A stretch of DNA of 64,000 nucleotides, taken from contig NW_023601322.1 in assembly GCF_014898055.3 (NCBI RefSeq), positions 6,281,312-6,345,311 on the forward strand, read 5' to 3'. Positions 12,030 through 24,666 of the stretch are shown here, piece by piece (position 1 is the stretch's first letter; the number at the start of each line of letters is the position of its first letter). Source of the stretch: Talpa occidentalis. Its lineage: Eukaryota > Chordata > Mammalia > Eulipotyphla > Talpidae. The position numbers and the translations under genes were made by a program. A model generated the notes under the pieces. That model made no database searches. It was not told the DNA's origin and worked only from the letters and a program-made list of their open reading frames with translations.

Positions 12030-12360
12030 ATCACTGACTGATTTATTCATTCACCAAATAGTCACTGAAGCCTTAGGATGTTTCCACACTCAACTCTGGG
12101 GAATACAAAGGAGAACAAAACAAAGTTATTGCCATTATTAAACTGATGTTTTAGATGGTCAGAGATACCAAAAAAATCAAAATAATACACGGTTAAGTAA
12201 TAAGTGCTATGGTAAAAAATAAGGCAGAGACATGACAGATGTGTTCAAATAAAACCTTTTTAAGGAGATATCATTTGAGGAGATGACATTTGAACAGAGA
12301 CAAGAATTAAGGGAAAAATACAAATATCTGGGGACCAAGAATCCTGAAGCAATCATTTTT
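12030..12360 (+). repeat. Ancient mammalian-wide repeat (L2-like)
   Basis: Order of remembered motifs: TTCATTCACCAAATAGTCACTGA, TACAAAGGAGAACAAAACA, AAGTGCTATGGTAAAAAA, GAGGAGATGACATTTGA, ATATCTGGGGACCAAGAATCC. This matches the widespread repeat with ATTCATTCAACAAATATTTATTGAG and GAGGTGACATTTGAGC. The class assignment is uncertain. Confidence 0.5.
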
Positions 12361-13140
12361 GAAAAGTTAGAGAAACCACAGTAGAAAGATAAAAGTCAAC
12401 ATGCAAATAACAGTTGTATTTCTATACATGAGCCACAAGGAAGAAAATGACATGTTAAAATACATCATCTGTATAAAGAAACAAGCTCTTTAGATTGGAT
12501 GCCTTTCTTTGTGAATTTTACCTGGCTTGATGCTGTTTATCTATCTTTGCATTTTTCTTAATATTTTGGAAATCTGTTCTGGTGTGTAATTAAAATACGT
12601 ACATACGGTTTGATCCTTCCAATGTTTGCTTTTAAACTTTGTTATGTGGGGAAAGAAAAGTTTTAATTAACATCTAATTTTATCCCTTCGCTGATGGAAA
12701 TGCCATTCTAAATACACTACTCCAAACCCAACAGACTTCTGTATTTTTCTTTTACTGCTGGTGGGAACAAAATGGTTTCAGGTTCTTTGTGGGCTCTGAA
12801 GATTGTTCCCTTTGTCCCTTCAAGTGAACCAATGGAAATTGAGACTTGAAGATTTCCTTAAAGTCAGGAAGTTATTTCCAGAATGCCTTACCATCTGCCT
12901 TTCTACACTCCATAGCACATGTTGTAGTTACTAATGGTCTATGCTAAGATATTGATGAATGCAATGGGAGATGTGGTCCAGCATGATCTTCTACAAAGTA
13001 TATTCACCAAATGTAAATGACAGATCATGCTATAAACTAAGGAAGATCGTTCTGGTCTGATGACTCTGTTTAGAGAAGTTTTAAATGTTAAAAATACATG
13101 ATTGAAAGCCAAAAATAAAAATACAAGATGAGCTGCTTAT
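12361..13140. other. Unique interval
   Basis: No repeat or gene recognised. Confidence 0.45.
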
Positions 13141-13144
13141 TTTA

Positions 13145-13480
13145 CTGATTATAGTTGAGTGCATCATATACCCCCAAAACCCAATTCTGAACCTTTACCC
13201 CCTCAATGAGAATGTATCTGGAGATAGGGTGTTTATGGAAGTCATTGAGGTCAAATAAGCTCATAAAATTGCAGTCACAATGGGCTATAACTGGTCTCCT
13301 TATAAGAAGAGTAAGAGATACCAAAGCTCTCGCTTCCAGGATGGTCACCTACACACCAGAAAAAGCAATCACCAGAAATTGAATTTGCTGGAAACTTGAC
13401 CTCTAGGCCTTAGATCATGGACCTCTAGGCCTTAGAACTATGAGAAAATGCATGTCTGCAGATTAAGTCAACTAGTGTGA
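13145..13480 (+). repeat. Ancient interspersed repeat with CTCCTTATAAGAAGAG motif
   Basis: The order CCCCCAAAACCCAATTCTGAACC, GGAGATAGGG, TCCTTATAAGAAGAG, CTTGACCTCTAGGCC fits a common old mammalian repeat typically containing GTCCTTATAAGAG and GACTTCTAGCCTCCAGAACTGTGAG. A 17-bp block, GACCTCTAGGCCTTAGA, is duplicated in tandem (13398-13414 and 13420-13436). I do not assign the class (MaLR-type LTR is one option). Confidence 0.45.
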
Positions 13481-13499
13481 GTTATCTTGATATGGTAGA

Positions 13500-16199
13500 C
13501 AAAGTTCATTAATATGTTGATCGAGAAAAATTAATAATTTGTATAAATACAACAAGTTATTTTTATAGCTAGTTATTAATTGTTCCATTAAAAAGATTAC
13601 ATCAAAACACAGGTATGGGTATTGGGTATCCACTGTTATCCTGAAAAAACAGCATTTGGTAAATCCTCAAAAACAACAAAAAAGGAAGAGAGTTAGCACA
13701 CTATTGTGGGTTTAAAGATGAATGGCAGGACTTCTTGATGAGGATGGAAAGAAGAGCTCCAAGGACAAACTGGGATTTGATTTAGACAGTGACAAAGAGG
13801 GAGCATTCTGCCTGTTGGATATTGTGGCAGGAGGGCTGGCAAAAGGAACAAGGCAAACAAAAGTTTGACTGTGAGCAAACATTAAATATGTGCGAAAAAG
13901 CAAGGACTCTAAGTGGCCTACCTTGTGCTGACTCCTTCACAGCAGGGGTGGGTGTTCATGCATTTGGTGTTCGGTGCTGCTTGTCTGTTGTTCAGCAACA
14001 GCAAACATTCAAGCTCAACTTCACACAAACACTGAATATTTAAAAAACAGGTCTCGCAAGTGTACACGTATTCCCAAACTAATCAAATTGCAAATGATTA
14101 AAATGGATTATTTAAATGAATTATACCTTAAAAAACTGGGGAAATCTACAAAGATGTATCAAATGTGTAACACACGTCAGAATTTTTTTGAAATGATCTG
14201 TCATAATGTAAGCAAATAGTCTATAACATGAGTAAATATGGACAGATAATGGCTATCCCATTCCAATACACTTCATTTGAATAAAGGTTTTTAAAAAGGG
14301 AAGGAGGCACGAAGGGCTATGGTGGTGGATAGTGGGTGATTTGGAGGAGGGTGCATGCGATGTTAATACCTAATGGGGGGATCCAAATACTACCACACTT
14401 AAAAATATAAATAAATAAACAAAAATGTCAACGACATGGCTCATGTATCAGCATGAAAATATGAAATAAAGTTAATTTTATAAAGCAGAGATATGAAATC
14501 ATCAACTATAAAAACTGTGCTGACACGTGGAAATATAAATTAAAATGAATTTGAAAAAACAGAACTCGCCATTTTCTGATTTCCACTCTTTGAAAACAAG
14601 ATTTGGCAAAGAAATTAATGTGGAGGGAGGTAAATAAGTCTGGTTTAATTTATTGAATTCTTATTCCTTCCCCAAAGTTGAAAAAGATAAAGAATATAAT
14701 ATAAAATAGAGAGACCTAAATAATTTCACTTCCAGTTGAAGATGAATACAAATGTGAAAATATGAAATTTGTGAAAAAAACAGTTGCAGTAAACACAATT
14801 TATGGTAATTTGGTTAAATGAGAATTCTAGGAAAAAGTAATGCACATAATTGTAATGGGAATAATAGAAAAATGGCACTGAAGCCACAGATCATTGGTGC
14901 TCTTTTCCCAAAAAATGAAACTGAGGTTTTATACATTCTGTATTTCTTCATTTTGCTATTTTCAAATTCATGCACATGCTCCAATACCTAACGCCACAAA
15001 CTCCACATACTTAAATTTACGTCAATACTGGTACACTGCAAAAATTACCCAAATTCAATTCAGGATCATGCATCTTAACATGTTACTGAAAAGAAAAGCA
15101 TGGAGGGTCTATGGAATGACAAAATAGGGTTCTCTCCTATCATCAGTTATTTGGGGGCTAGGGAAGAATTTTCATCCTAGGTGAACATTCACTTGGTGGC
15201 TACATGCTAGCCCATTTGAAAGAACCGTCAGAGTCCATTTCAGATAGAGTTGGGGTATGTAGAGTTTTAAATGGGACTGTTCTTTCCTATACAAGTTGAT
15301 CTACTGGTTTTTCTGTTGCTTGATTTTACAGATGAACTAAAAATACATTATTTGAAGGAAGGGAATCTAGAAAGTTGTTAAGCCGTTTGTAAAAGTGCAG
15401 CGGAGAATGTCCATTGTGGTGACAGTTATCTGGATTTACAGCTTAAGAGAGGCAGATATGTAAATATAGACTTCATCATGCAAGAAATGCCAAAGAAATT
15501 CCGAGCATCTGAAATACTGCAATAGAAGAAAATTTAGCCAAGAGCAGATGAAAATAGAAGAAGAGTCTTGGAAAACAATGATTCTTAGGAAGAATATAGA
15601 AGGACAGGCAGCAGAAACAAAGAATAATAAAGTCAGAAATGAACACAATGCTCATCAATATCTATGTCTTCTACATCAAATTTAATATTTTTAATGCTAT
15701 GCATAATGATAATTTATTTTCTCTTTCTTTTATTAAATTAAGACTGTTAATAATTCTTAGTTTGGAGGATTTGCATGTTGTTACCCTATAATATACATTC
15801 CTGATTTATATTCTACCATTCGAGTTTGCAAAGCTATATAGTACTGTACAACAAAATTTAACAGAATCACCATGCTTAATTACAGCTCAATACAAATCAT
15901 TAAAACCATTTAAACTGACTACTGAGAACAATTAATTTGAAGAAGTCACTGTCATAACATTAACCTTGATGCATCATAATAAATGTTCTTCCAAAAGTAT
16001 GACCAAGCAAGATGACTTTGAAAGGTACAATAAAATAAACTGAAATCTTCATCTTGGGTGGCGTGTGTAGAGGATGAAAACTAAAATAAAATTTTTATCT
16101 CCTCAACAGTATGCTTATTTGATATTTTGTTGATTTTGATTTGTTCTGATTTTGAGCTTGGATATAAAAGAAAAGTAATTCTGAAAACCATTCTAAATG
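13500..16199. other. Mostly unique AT-rich interval
   Basis: A G-rich block at 14293-14400 followed by an AATAAATAAA tail looks like the 3' end of an unassigned retroelement. The remainder shows no repeat or gene. 15660-16100 has little repeat character and could be conserved, but that is only an impression. Confidence 0.35.
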
Positions 16200-16760
16200 C
16201 TTTATATAACTGAACAAATGCTGAATTGTTTTGATGTTGTCAGGAACTGACAACTGTCATAGAGGCAGGCCCTCAAATAACAACGAAAAAGATGTCATTG
16301 CTTTTGCTCCAAAATGACAGGGGGAGATGGCAGCATTTAACACAGGGACTGAGGTGCCCATAATTTTCAAGTGAGCAGCGCGACCTGAGTGAAAAGCAGG
16401 CTCTCTTGACCTGCAACAATTTATGGTTGTAGTTAATAGATCTCGAAGTCAGTAGTACTGAGACAGATAAATAGCTAATGACAGTGTCACTTGATTTATT
16501 TCAGAAAACAAAAATGAAAATTGGCAGACAGAAGGTTAATGAGTCAGTCACTACAAATAAAAATATGACCTCTTACTCAGGTTCCAAATTTAAATCGGTT
16601 CATTGACCCCGATGAAGAAAAGGCCAGGTTAGCTTCGAGGTGAGGCACTGCAAATCCTCCATAAGTACATTCAGTACATATTCTGTCTCAAAATGAATTT
16701 GAAGCCACTCACCAAGGAACATGTCCCTGAGGAAGGGTAAAGCCCCATATTTTTAAGGGA
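16200..16760. promoter_or_regulatory. Candidate conserved non-coding element
   Basis: About 560 bp with no recognisable transposon, no open frame, and scattered retained CpGs in an otherwise CpG-poor setting. It is rich in homeodomain-like cores (TAATGACA, TTAATAG, TTAATGAG) and contains an AP-1-like TGAGTCAGTCA. The texture resembles gene-desert enhancers. This is inference only; no alignment was possible. Confidence 0.3.
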
Positions 16761-16889
16761 TAAATGTACTGGGGCTGATGTGGAACGGATCCTGGGAAAT
16801 CTGAAATCCCACTCTCACTGTGACCTTAAAAAGAGCAGGAGTGTTAACGCCCAGCGATTACAGCATTTTCTGCACAAATCAGTGAATAT

Positions 16890-17330
16890 AATGGACTCAC
16901 TTACTACTGTGATAGGATAATTGCCCTCCTTGAAGTCCATGCCTGAATTTCCTACATGGCAAAAAAAGAACTTAAAAGATATGATTAAACTAGGATTTAA
17001 GGTAGAGATTACCCCGAATTATCTGCATGGCTTAACTGTAACCGAAGGGTCCTTATAAATGAAAGAAAACAGAGGAAATTCAGAACGGAAGAGCTAGGGC
17101 GATGGGTGCAAAGGCAAAGCAGATGCAGGACTACAGGCCTGAGATGATACTACAGTATCATCTAGAAGGTGGGAAGGCGTGAGCTGAGCTGATTTTCCCC
17201 TAAAGCTCCAAAAAAGAACTCACCTTGATAACAGCACCTTAATTTTAGTCCCATGAGACCCATCTGGATTACTAGAAATATAAAGAAATTCTTTTGTTGT
17301 AATGCACGAATGAAGTTACAGCAGTAGTGA
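16890..17330 (+). repeat. Ancient interspersed repeat (same family as 13145 and 28820)
   Basis: TTGAAGTCCATGCCTGAATTTCC, TGGCAAAAAAAGAACTT, GGGTCCTTATAAATG, CATCTAGAAGGTGGGAA, CACCTTAATTTTAGTCCCATGAGACCCAT and TTACAGCAG follow the known order of a common old mammalian repeat that contains CCTTGATTTTAGCCCAGTGAGACCCA. A 22-bp imperfect-centre palindrome lies inside at 17142-17163. Confidence 0.6.
17142..17163. repeat. 22-bp inverted repeat
   Basis: Arms AGATGATACT (17142-17151) and AGTATCATCT (17154-17163) separated by AC. Confidence 0.9.
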
Positions 17331-17689
17331 GAAACAAATGGAACTCCCTTGCAGTTATTTCACATTTTTGAGAGACACAATGGATGCTCTTAGTGGCTGG
17401 TACAAGTCTCACTTTGCATCTCTGGCCTGAAGAATAAGGGACACTCTCTTACAAACTATCAAGAGGAAGCACATGAAATTAATCCCCTGGCCCAAACTAC
17501 ACATACATACATGTTTTTGATTTACTAACATATACGAGTGGTAGCAAATAAAAAAAATAAAGCCATGGAATTTAGCGTACCTGTAAGTATCTGACAGTTA
17601 CAGAGATGGAGGTTTCTATCGCAGTCCTGTGTATTTTACGTCTCTGGACACGACACAAAGAGAGGTATTGTTCTCAGTGTTTGGGGACA

Positions 17690-17800
17690 GTGATGAACAT
17701 ACACAGGGTCTATCTCAGCGGCAGTGCTGTCCTGGGTATTTTATGCTCACCAGAGCTGAGCAGCATGGCTTCTGACGCTTGGTGTACCATCATTGTTTTA
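17690..17800 (+). repeat. Possible MER5-type (hAT-Charlie) fragment
   Basis: GTGCTGTCCTGGGTATTTTATG and GAGCAGCATGGCTTCTGAC resemble the MER5 segment GGCTGTCCTGTGCATTGTAGGATG...AGCAGCATCCCTGGC. Weak and short. Confidence 0.3.
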
Positions 17801-18365
17801 GTAAATATTTTCATCTCAGCTCACAAGAGGAGAGATGAAATGTAGGTTGCTTTTATATGGCAAAAAAAAAAAGAAAGAAAAATTTTACCATCTGGACTCA
17901 GGTGTGTATTGTTCTGCTGTCTGTAATAACACAGCAGAAAGGAATCTTCATGTTGACTCTCCAAAGAATATCATGATGCTTTGCACATTGACTACAGTAG
18001 GTAAGCAAGGCCTCGTGGGCAGGAAATGACATGTGTGAAACCTGTGTGCCCCAGGGTAGCAGATGAGAATCCCATATTGATGATGTTTTCAGGACTCCAG
18101 TCCCTGAGGCACCATCACATCACTTCTATACAAAAGTCAAGATGTGGCATCTCTTACCTTCTACAAATAATAAAAGTATTGAGTTTGGTGGAACTTCCTA
18201 CACTTTTTAGGCAACTCACACTACATTGGGGAATAGATGCATTTTTTTAGACTCCAGAAAACGCTAGTTCCAGAAAACTATCAAGAAAAAAAAGGAATGC
18301 AACCATCCTTCATTGGGACACCAGCTGTACTACCCCATGGAGTGTGAGCGCCCAGGTCCAGAGTG

Positions 18366-18772
18366 ATGGAGCAGGTATTCAGTGTAGGAGATTCAAGAAA
18401 ACCCCAAGCGGAGAATCAGCACCGATTCTCTCGGGTCCAGCTGAAGGGTGATGTCTTCCAAGAAGAGAACTGTTCTGTCTGAAAAATAGCTTGAGGATTT
18501 AGCAATATGATTTTAACAACATGGAAAGATCTGGGAGGCTGTCTTTCCCATTATTACAAGAAGATACTTTTGGAAAAACTGAGTATCGATGATTTTTCTT
18601 ATACTCATCAAATAAATGATGTTGCACAGCAAATTGCTACTCTGAAATCCAGAGAAGCAGATGTTGCTATAGAGATCTAGGAGCTGAAATCTGCTTATCT
18701 GAATTGGAGGCCACTGGTGCAATAAACTTGTAGGAACAGTTAAATGGTAATTTTGACAAAGTGAAGGAAGGT
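18366..18772 (+). pseudogene. Coding-like relic with coiled-coil character, broken frame
   Basis: I do not recognise the protein. Reading from the ATG at 18366, one frame stays protein-like but is stopped by TGA at 18480, TGA at 18492 and TAG at 18678. A one-base shift near 18698 restores a coherent Leu/Glu/Lys/Gln-rich frame, with one more TAG at 18731, running to about 18770. The best segment (about 18558-18770) has heptad-like spacing (residues such as QINDVAQQIATLKSREADV). It ends at AAGGTAAGA, which looks like a splice donor (GT at 18771). It could be a decayed exon, a retrocopy, or an old endogenous-retrovirus remnant extending from about 17900. It cannot be expressed as a full protein in its present state. 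Confidence 0.3.
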
Positions 18773-18779
18773 AAGAGTG

Positions 18780-19840
18780 GACTAGTATGAAAGTGAGAAA
18801 GTCCTCTAGGCCATAGTCTTAGGGGAAGCTCCATATTTCCCTGGGTTTTCTGTCGTAAAGCCCATGGTTCATATGGTAGTTATCTAAAAAAATTCTATTT
18901 GTGACCCAAACAGAGAAAAAGGAAAACTAGTCATTGTGAAATTTCTCTATAATAAAAAATTTACCCTGCAGGGTAAAATAATGCTCCAGTTTCACCAGCA
19001 TTACTTCTGAGCCTCATTCCAGATGAGTAAAGGGAACATCCTACTCCAGCTTCTATCACTCTGCCTGCTTCATCTAAGTGAAGGAAACAGCAATAGGGCA
19101 TTCAACAGGACATGATGCTCCAGGAAAACAAGACACAACAGTTTAAAGAGTAGCAGACAAATGAAATAAAACTACATGAGTGCAGAAATGATAGATAAAT
19201 TTGTGAAATCACTAGTACTGAGACACATTAATACACTGAAAGGCTGAAATTAGTGAGAAAAGTATAGAGATTATACTTCCCCACACTTCACTGCCATATC
19301 ACAGGCTTCAGTTTAATAACAGTAGGTTATAGTGAAAAGAGCTATAATATACTAACGCATATACTCTCTTTTTGAAGCAATACTTAGGAAAGCTCAAGAC
19401 AAAAGAGATGGAAATAAAAACCAAAACAGGACATTAGAAGGATTTGGATTTCCTCATACCTATAATGACAGTAGGCATCAAACATAAACTAACTCCTAAA
19501 TCTTCACACCAAAGTCCTATTTAATCAGTTTCTATTAGCTGATAGAGCATATCCTATTCCCCACAAAATGTCACAAGGCATAACAGAAGACAAGGAAAAT
19601 ATGAGTAATAGGGCACAAAGTGAACATTAGTTTTAGGACTGGATAATTAACATGCTAAAATGACAAGTGGGGGAAAAAATTTTAATATGGTCATTCCTCT
19701 AAAAAGAAGGTAGGTAACATACAAGAACACACTTGAATGATAGAAGAAAAAATTGAATATTTGAACATTCCAAACTTCAATGTCAGACACCAAAATGTTT
19801 ATCTAGAAAGTTCTGATAACCTGAAGAAAACAAATATCAA

Positions 19841-19885
<45 letters not shown>

Positions 19886-19960
19886 TCAAATGATAAACAG
19901 AAAAATCTTGAAAGAAGCAAAGAGGGAGGGGACATCTTACCTATAAATGAATAAAGATAA
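18780..19960. other. Unique interval with a (CA)/(AG) microsatellite
   Basis: No gene recognised. A simple repeat lies at 19841-19880. Confidence 0.45.
19841..19880. repeat. (CA)n(AG)n microsatellite
   Basis: Short CA run passing into a pure AG run of about 16 units. Confidence 0.95.
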
Positions 19961-19964
19961 GCAT

Positions 19965-21530
19965 TATAACCTGCTTCTTTTCAAAAACTACACAAGGAAA
20001 AACAGCAAGGTATGTATCAAAGATGCTAGTGCTAAAATTATAAAACTCTTAGAGTAAAATATAGAGGGCCTCCCCTGGTGGCGCAGCAGTTGAGCACTGG
20101 GCTGCGAGGCTGCCCAAAGCCTCTGTATCACCGGTTCTATCCCCGGATGCCGGAGAGGGTCCCACAAAAATAAATAAATAAGTAAATAAAATAAAATAAA
20201 ATAAAATAAGAGATAAATTTTCATGACTTTAGATTTAGCAACAATTTCGTAAATACTACATTGAAATATTCTGAAATATTACACGAGCAACAAAAGAGAA
20301 AAGAAATGATAATTGGGCTTCTTGAGCATTTAAAACTTTTACAATTCGAACAGCACCATGAGGACAGTGAAATGACAACTGGTAGAATTGGAGAAAATAT
20401 CTTCAAATCCTATCTGGAAGTGGTCTAGTGTTGAGAATATATAAAGAACAATGACAAATCCACTACAAGATAGAAAATTCAGTTTCAAAATGGACAAGAG
20501 TTTGGACTGAAGTTTCTATTAGGAAGACTTACAAGTGATCAATAATTATACGTGCAGTTTCTCAGTATCATTAGTCATTAAGGCAATCCCAATGAAACCC
20601 ATGGTCAGAAACCACTTTTTGGCCAAAATGGTAATAACAATAACCAGAAAATAAATGTTCGTGTAGATTTAGAGAAGTTGAAACTCTCATACATTTCTAG
20701 TGGGCATGTAAATTGGTGTACTCGCTATTTAAAACAGTTTATAGTTCCTTCAATGTTCAACATAGAATTATCGGTTGGCCCAGGAATTCCTTCCATATTG
20801 ATACTGCACAAAACTGAACTGGCTATTTTAACAAAAATTTTACAAGAATGCTCAAAGCCACAGTATTCACAATAGCCGAAATATGGGAACAACAAAATTG
20901 ACCATTAAATGGTGAATGGATATAACACATGTGCTGTACCAATATAATGTTATTCAGTCATAAAAAGGAATTATATACTGATAATTGCAACAAAATGGAT
21001 GAACGCTGAGAACATTATGCTCAGTGAAAGAAGTCAGACGCAAAAACCCATACTGAATGATCCCATGTATATAAAATATCCAGAATAGAATAGTAGAGCA
21101 GAATATCACTTGTATGTGAATTAAAAAAAAATATTTTTGTTGAGAAAATATTGATTTAAATCATCATTTCCATTATAAAAGTGTAGGATCTCCCTTCAGG
21201 CACTCTTACCATACATAGTTCGCCCACCACCAAAGAAGCCACAGTCCACACCAGAGGACTCGGTGCTCCCGCCTGTCTAAATGGAATTGAAAGGAAAAAA
21301 AAACCAAAAAAAAAAACCAAGAGTCAAATTTATAGACTTTTAGAAATAAAACAAAATGGATGTTGGCAGAGGCTCAGGTGTGGTGTGAAAGCGGGGGTAC
21401 TGGTCAAAGGACATATTTTCATAAGATGGGTAAGTTTTATCAATGTATGTTTTATAAAGAACTAATGTATAGTATGGTGACTGTACTTGAAATTTGCTTA
21501 TAGTCGATCTTAAGCAGTCTCATTAAAAAG
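19965..21530 (+). mobile_element. Old L1, 3' half of ORF2 and 3' UTR, interrupted
   Basis: Ordered L1 landmarks on the sense strand: CATGACTTTAGATTTAGCAA near 20222; AATATATAAAGAACAATGACAAA near 20438; CCAAAATGGTAATAACAATAACC near 20622; GCCACAGTATTCACAATAGCCGA near 20857; TTATTCAGTCATAAAAAGGAATTA near 20951; TGCTCAGTGAAAGAAGTCAGACGCAAAAACC near 21018. A 3' UTR-like part follows to about 21530. 21125-21290 does not fit L1 and may be a separate insertion. Many stops; no protein. A short SINE sits inside at 20066. Confidence 0.75.
20066..20209 (+). mobile_element. tRNA SINE with internal deletion (head joined directly to tail)
   Basis: The head GGGCCTCCCCTGGTGGCGCAGC and B box CCGGTTCTATCCCC are present. 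At GGGTCCCACA the sequence jumps straight to the A-rich tail (AAATAAATAAATAAG...AAAATA repeats). The approximately 140-bp body that other copies carry between these points is missing. Flanks AAAATATAGAG and AAAATAAGAG may be a decayed target duplication. Confidence 0.8.
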
Positions 21531-21581
21531 AAAAAAAAAAGACAGCTGTGTGACAATGGATGAAATGATGAACTTCATTTG

Positions 21582-21697
21582 TTTTCAGTAGACCTGCCTG
21601 TTCTACTCCCCACTCTTTCTGGTGAATCCTCTCACCCCCTGCACCTCTGTTCTATACCCCAGTTCCTGTATGTATAAATAAATAAATCTTTAAAAAA
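21582..21697 (+). mobile_element. 5'-truncated tRNA SINE, older subfamily
   Basis: Starts within the body at TTTCAGTAGACCTGCCTGTTC and continues through CTGGTGAATCCTCTCACC and ACCCCAGTTCCTGTATG to AATAAATAAATCTTTA7. The head is absent. Confidence 0.85.
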
Positions 21698-21739
21698 ATT
21701 TGAGAGGAAAAGCATGAATTATACAAAAAGGAAGAGTGA

Positions 21740-21810
21740 TATAAAAATATATATAATATATAATATATTATATAATATATAATAATATATAATATATAAA
21801 TATATATTTT
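21740..21810. repeat. (TA)-rich low-complexity tract
   Basis: Irregular TATAATATA repeats. Confidence 0.9.
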
Positions 21811-24615
21811 TTTATAACTTGGAAGTCTCCATTTCACACTACATGTAAGGGGAATGCATTGTGGAGAAAAGGGGATGCACAAATTCACAACTTTGCTGAG
21901 TTCAGGGGAAGAAAAGAACAATGGAAAACACCACAAATGGGAGGCAGACATTAAGCTAGATCAGACCCTTATTTTGAGTAACTCCTAAAAGCATTTTCTT
22001 TCTCACCCGAACAAATAAAAATAACAACTGTGCACACATATTTTCATTTTAGAATTTCTGTGACAAATCTTTCATTATCTTAGAAAGTATGCGATGATTT
22101 TGAATGTCACACATAGTAGATGAAAGAGCTGAGGCAATCAACGACTATCTTAAGTGACAGCATATCATTTAAAATCAGTGAGATAGTGAAGATACATACT
22201 TCATCTGCAAAGACAGAGATTTCTTATGGAATAACGATGCCTCTGGATGCAAATTTTAAAGAAAATCAGAACAGAAACCAGGTCTTTTACAAAAATAACA
22301 ACCCATGTTTAAAACAAAAACACTTTTAAAAAAGAACATGCATAATGCAAAGGATCTTAGGATTATTTTGGAAATTGGCACAGAAAGCAGTAAGTATTTA
22401 TTAAAAAAAAAACTGTGATTCAACACCAGCTAGAATTAAAATGCCCATTCATTTCTGGGGTTATCTGGTTTATGTATATTAACCAGACACTACTTACAGG
22501 ACTACACAAAAGGTGTTTGCTTCATTAAAGTTACTGAATTATTTAAAAGTTATGATTGAAAATGTGTACTTTGAGAGAACAAAAAAATGAGAGCATTAAT
22601 TCAGGAGTCAGGGGTAAAACCTCCATCTATGTTGTACTATGAGTGACTTTATTTCCTCATAAATGATACCCATTTGTAGAAACTATGGCAATGTAATAGG
22701 AAACTTTACCAAGAAGAGCAATGATTAAAAATCTAGATGAAATAGGCAAGCCTACTTTTATTATTTTACAAGATAATTATTAGCAAAATTACATGACACA
22801 TTTTAAGAAACTTTAGTTTATTTCCTTCTGTTTGAATTATTTCCATAATAAAGGTTATGGCACTAATGCTATGAGATTTATACACTGATAGACTAAGATA
22901 TTTATAGAGGCATGCTTTATCACCTTTAGCTTCGCAAAGCGCTTTAACTTGATATTTTCTTCTCCTTTATTAAGACCAACTAGATCCAGGTTTCTAAAGT
23001 AACTGGTGGTCACATGACTTAATCCTCCACTAATTTTAAATCTCTTTATTACTTTTGAATAAGTATCTTTTCTTGCTTACTTAATCCGGGTTTACATTTA
23101 TTCAGGACTATAGAGCATTCCTCAAAGATATCAAATTAATTTTATGGTAATCCCCCTATTAAAAAATATGGAATCTCAAATTCAATCTCTAACCAGGCAT
23201 TCACTCATATAAGAGAGGAATAGATACCAATGGGACTGTTAATTACATGTAACAAAGCTAGGAAAGCAAATATTTGTTACTATTATAATAGAGAAGGAGT
23301 TTATAATCCTTATCGTCAAGTAGCCAATGATCATGTACACATTTGCATAGACTTGGGAGTCTCCAAAAATGAAAATACTTAAATTAGTCTTTTGTTTAAA
23401 ATGAGAGAAGAGGAAGCATGGATTTGCCTTCAGTTAAATTTTAGTCATAACAGCTATTGAAAGCATTCCATTTTTCAGATCATAGGATTTATTTTTATAT
23501 AAAAGCTTATTTTTACACAAAGCCACACAATATAAACTTATTTGGTAACAGAGTGATATCTTCAACATTTTATCTGCAGGCGGTCCCCTCACAAAGTATG
23601 CCACACATTATTCCTATTTAAAGATTATCTAGAGAGAAGTACTGCAAATGTTTTCCCATGTTTGAATAACAAAAACATTGTTATTTTTACAGGTAGGACA
23701 CAGGAGAAGTTTACAGAAGTAGTATTTCTACCTCTTCGGTTTGTTTTTTGGTGTGTTATTTCTATATGTTAGAGAAGACATTTGTAGCCATTCAATATTT
23801 TATCCTAAAATTGTATTCTATATTATAACTTGATGTGTGACATTGTTCCATGTGCAAGTTAATCCCCCAGTCCCACCACATGAAGAAAAAATTCATAAAT
23901 ATTAAAACAGAGTGAAAATATGGCTTCCAATAAAGAAAGGATAAATATCTTTAAAGAATATCAAAATAATACTTTCTATCTTTTGGGTTTGCAATACTGA
24001 TCTGCAATTTTTTTTTTTTACAAACTGCAAGAATATAAAAAGTTCTGAATATGATACACGCATTAGAAAATTGTATTTTGTCATGCAAAGTGGCTTTCAA
24101 GCAGATGTGTAATTTAAATTTAGAGAAGACAGACAGAAATCCATCTTGCTTTATTCTATTATTTTTGATCCAAAGAATGTACCTCCTCTACAGTCATCCA
24201 AAACTTTCAGCAAGAGAACTCTTGCTAAGTGTCAAAGTTTCAATGAAAAGGAAATTATCATCAAGCTTGACTGATTCTATGTGGAATGCCTGTCTGAAAA
24301 TCCATCATACCTTCCAAAGAATGATATACATTTCCCCCTCTATGCACTCTCATGTCTTTTTATTCTCCTTTGCTAACTCAATGCAATTTCATTACATTGA
24401 TTTCTACTAAATTTACTTTCAAACTCAAGTTTCTTATATAGGTGTATTTCAATGACACAACTACATGACGGTGAAAACTATTTGGGGTCCTATATTTTTC
24501 ATAGAACAAAACAGAAATTCCTTGTTAAATGAAACTTTTTTTTCATTAAAGGCCTTTTTACCTTGTATCAGTATTTTGAGAAATAAATTAAAATATTTAA
24601 GTGAATGAGAGATAG
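21811..24615. other. Unique AT-rich interval
   Basis: No dispersed repeat recognised. A 119-residue frame at 24051-24410 shows no domain, no splice context and codon use like the AT-rich background, so I do not call it a gene. Confidence 0.45.

Positions 24616-24663
<48 letters not shown>
24616..24663. repeat. (GT)n(TA)n microsatellite
   Basis: About 7 GT units followed by about 16 TA units. Confidence 0.95.

Positions 24664-24666
<3 letters not shown>

Noticed and set aside
21125..21290. Unusual insert inside the L1 3' region
   Set aside because: I could not match it to any family or define its ends, so no separate element is claimed.
24051..24410. 119-residue open frame, one of the longest outside repeats
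   Set aside because: No domain, AT-biased codons matching background, no splice or promoter context; length is compatible with chance in 64 kb.
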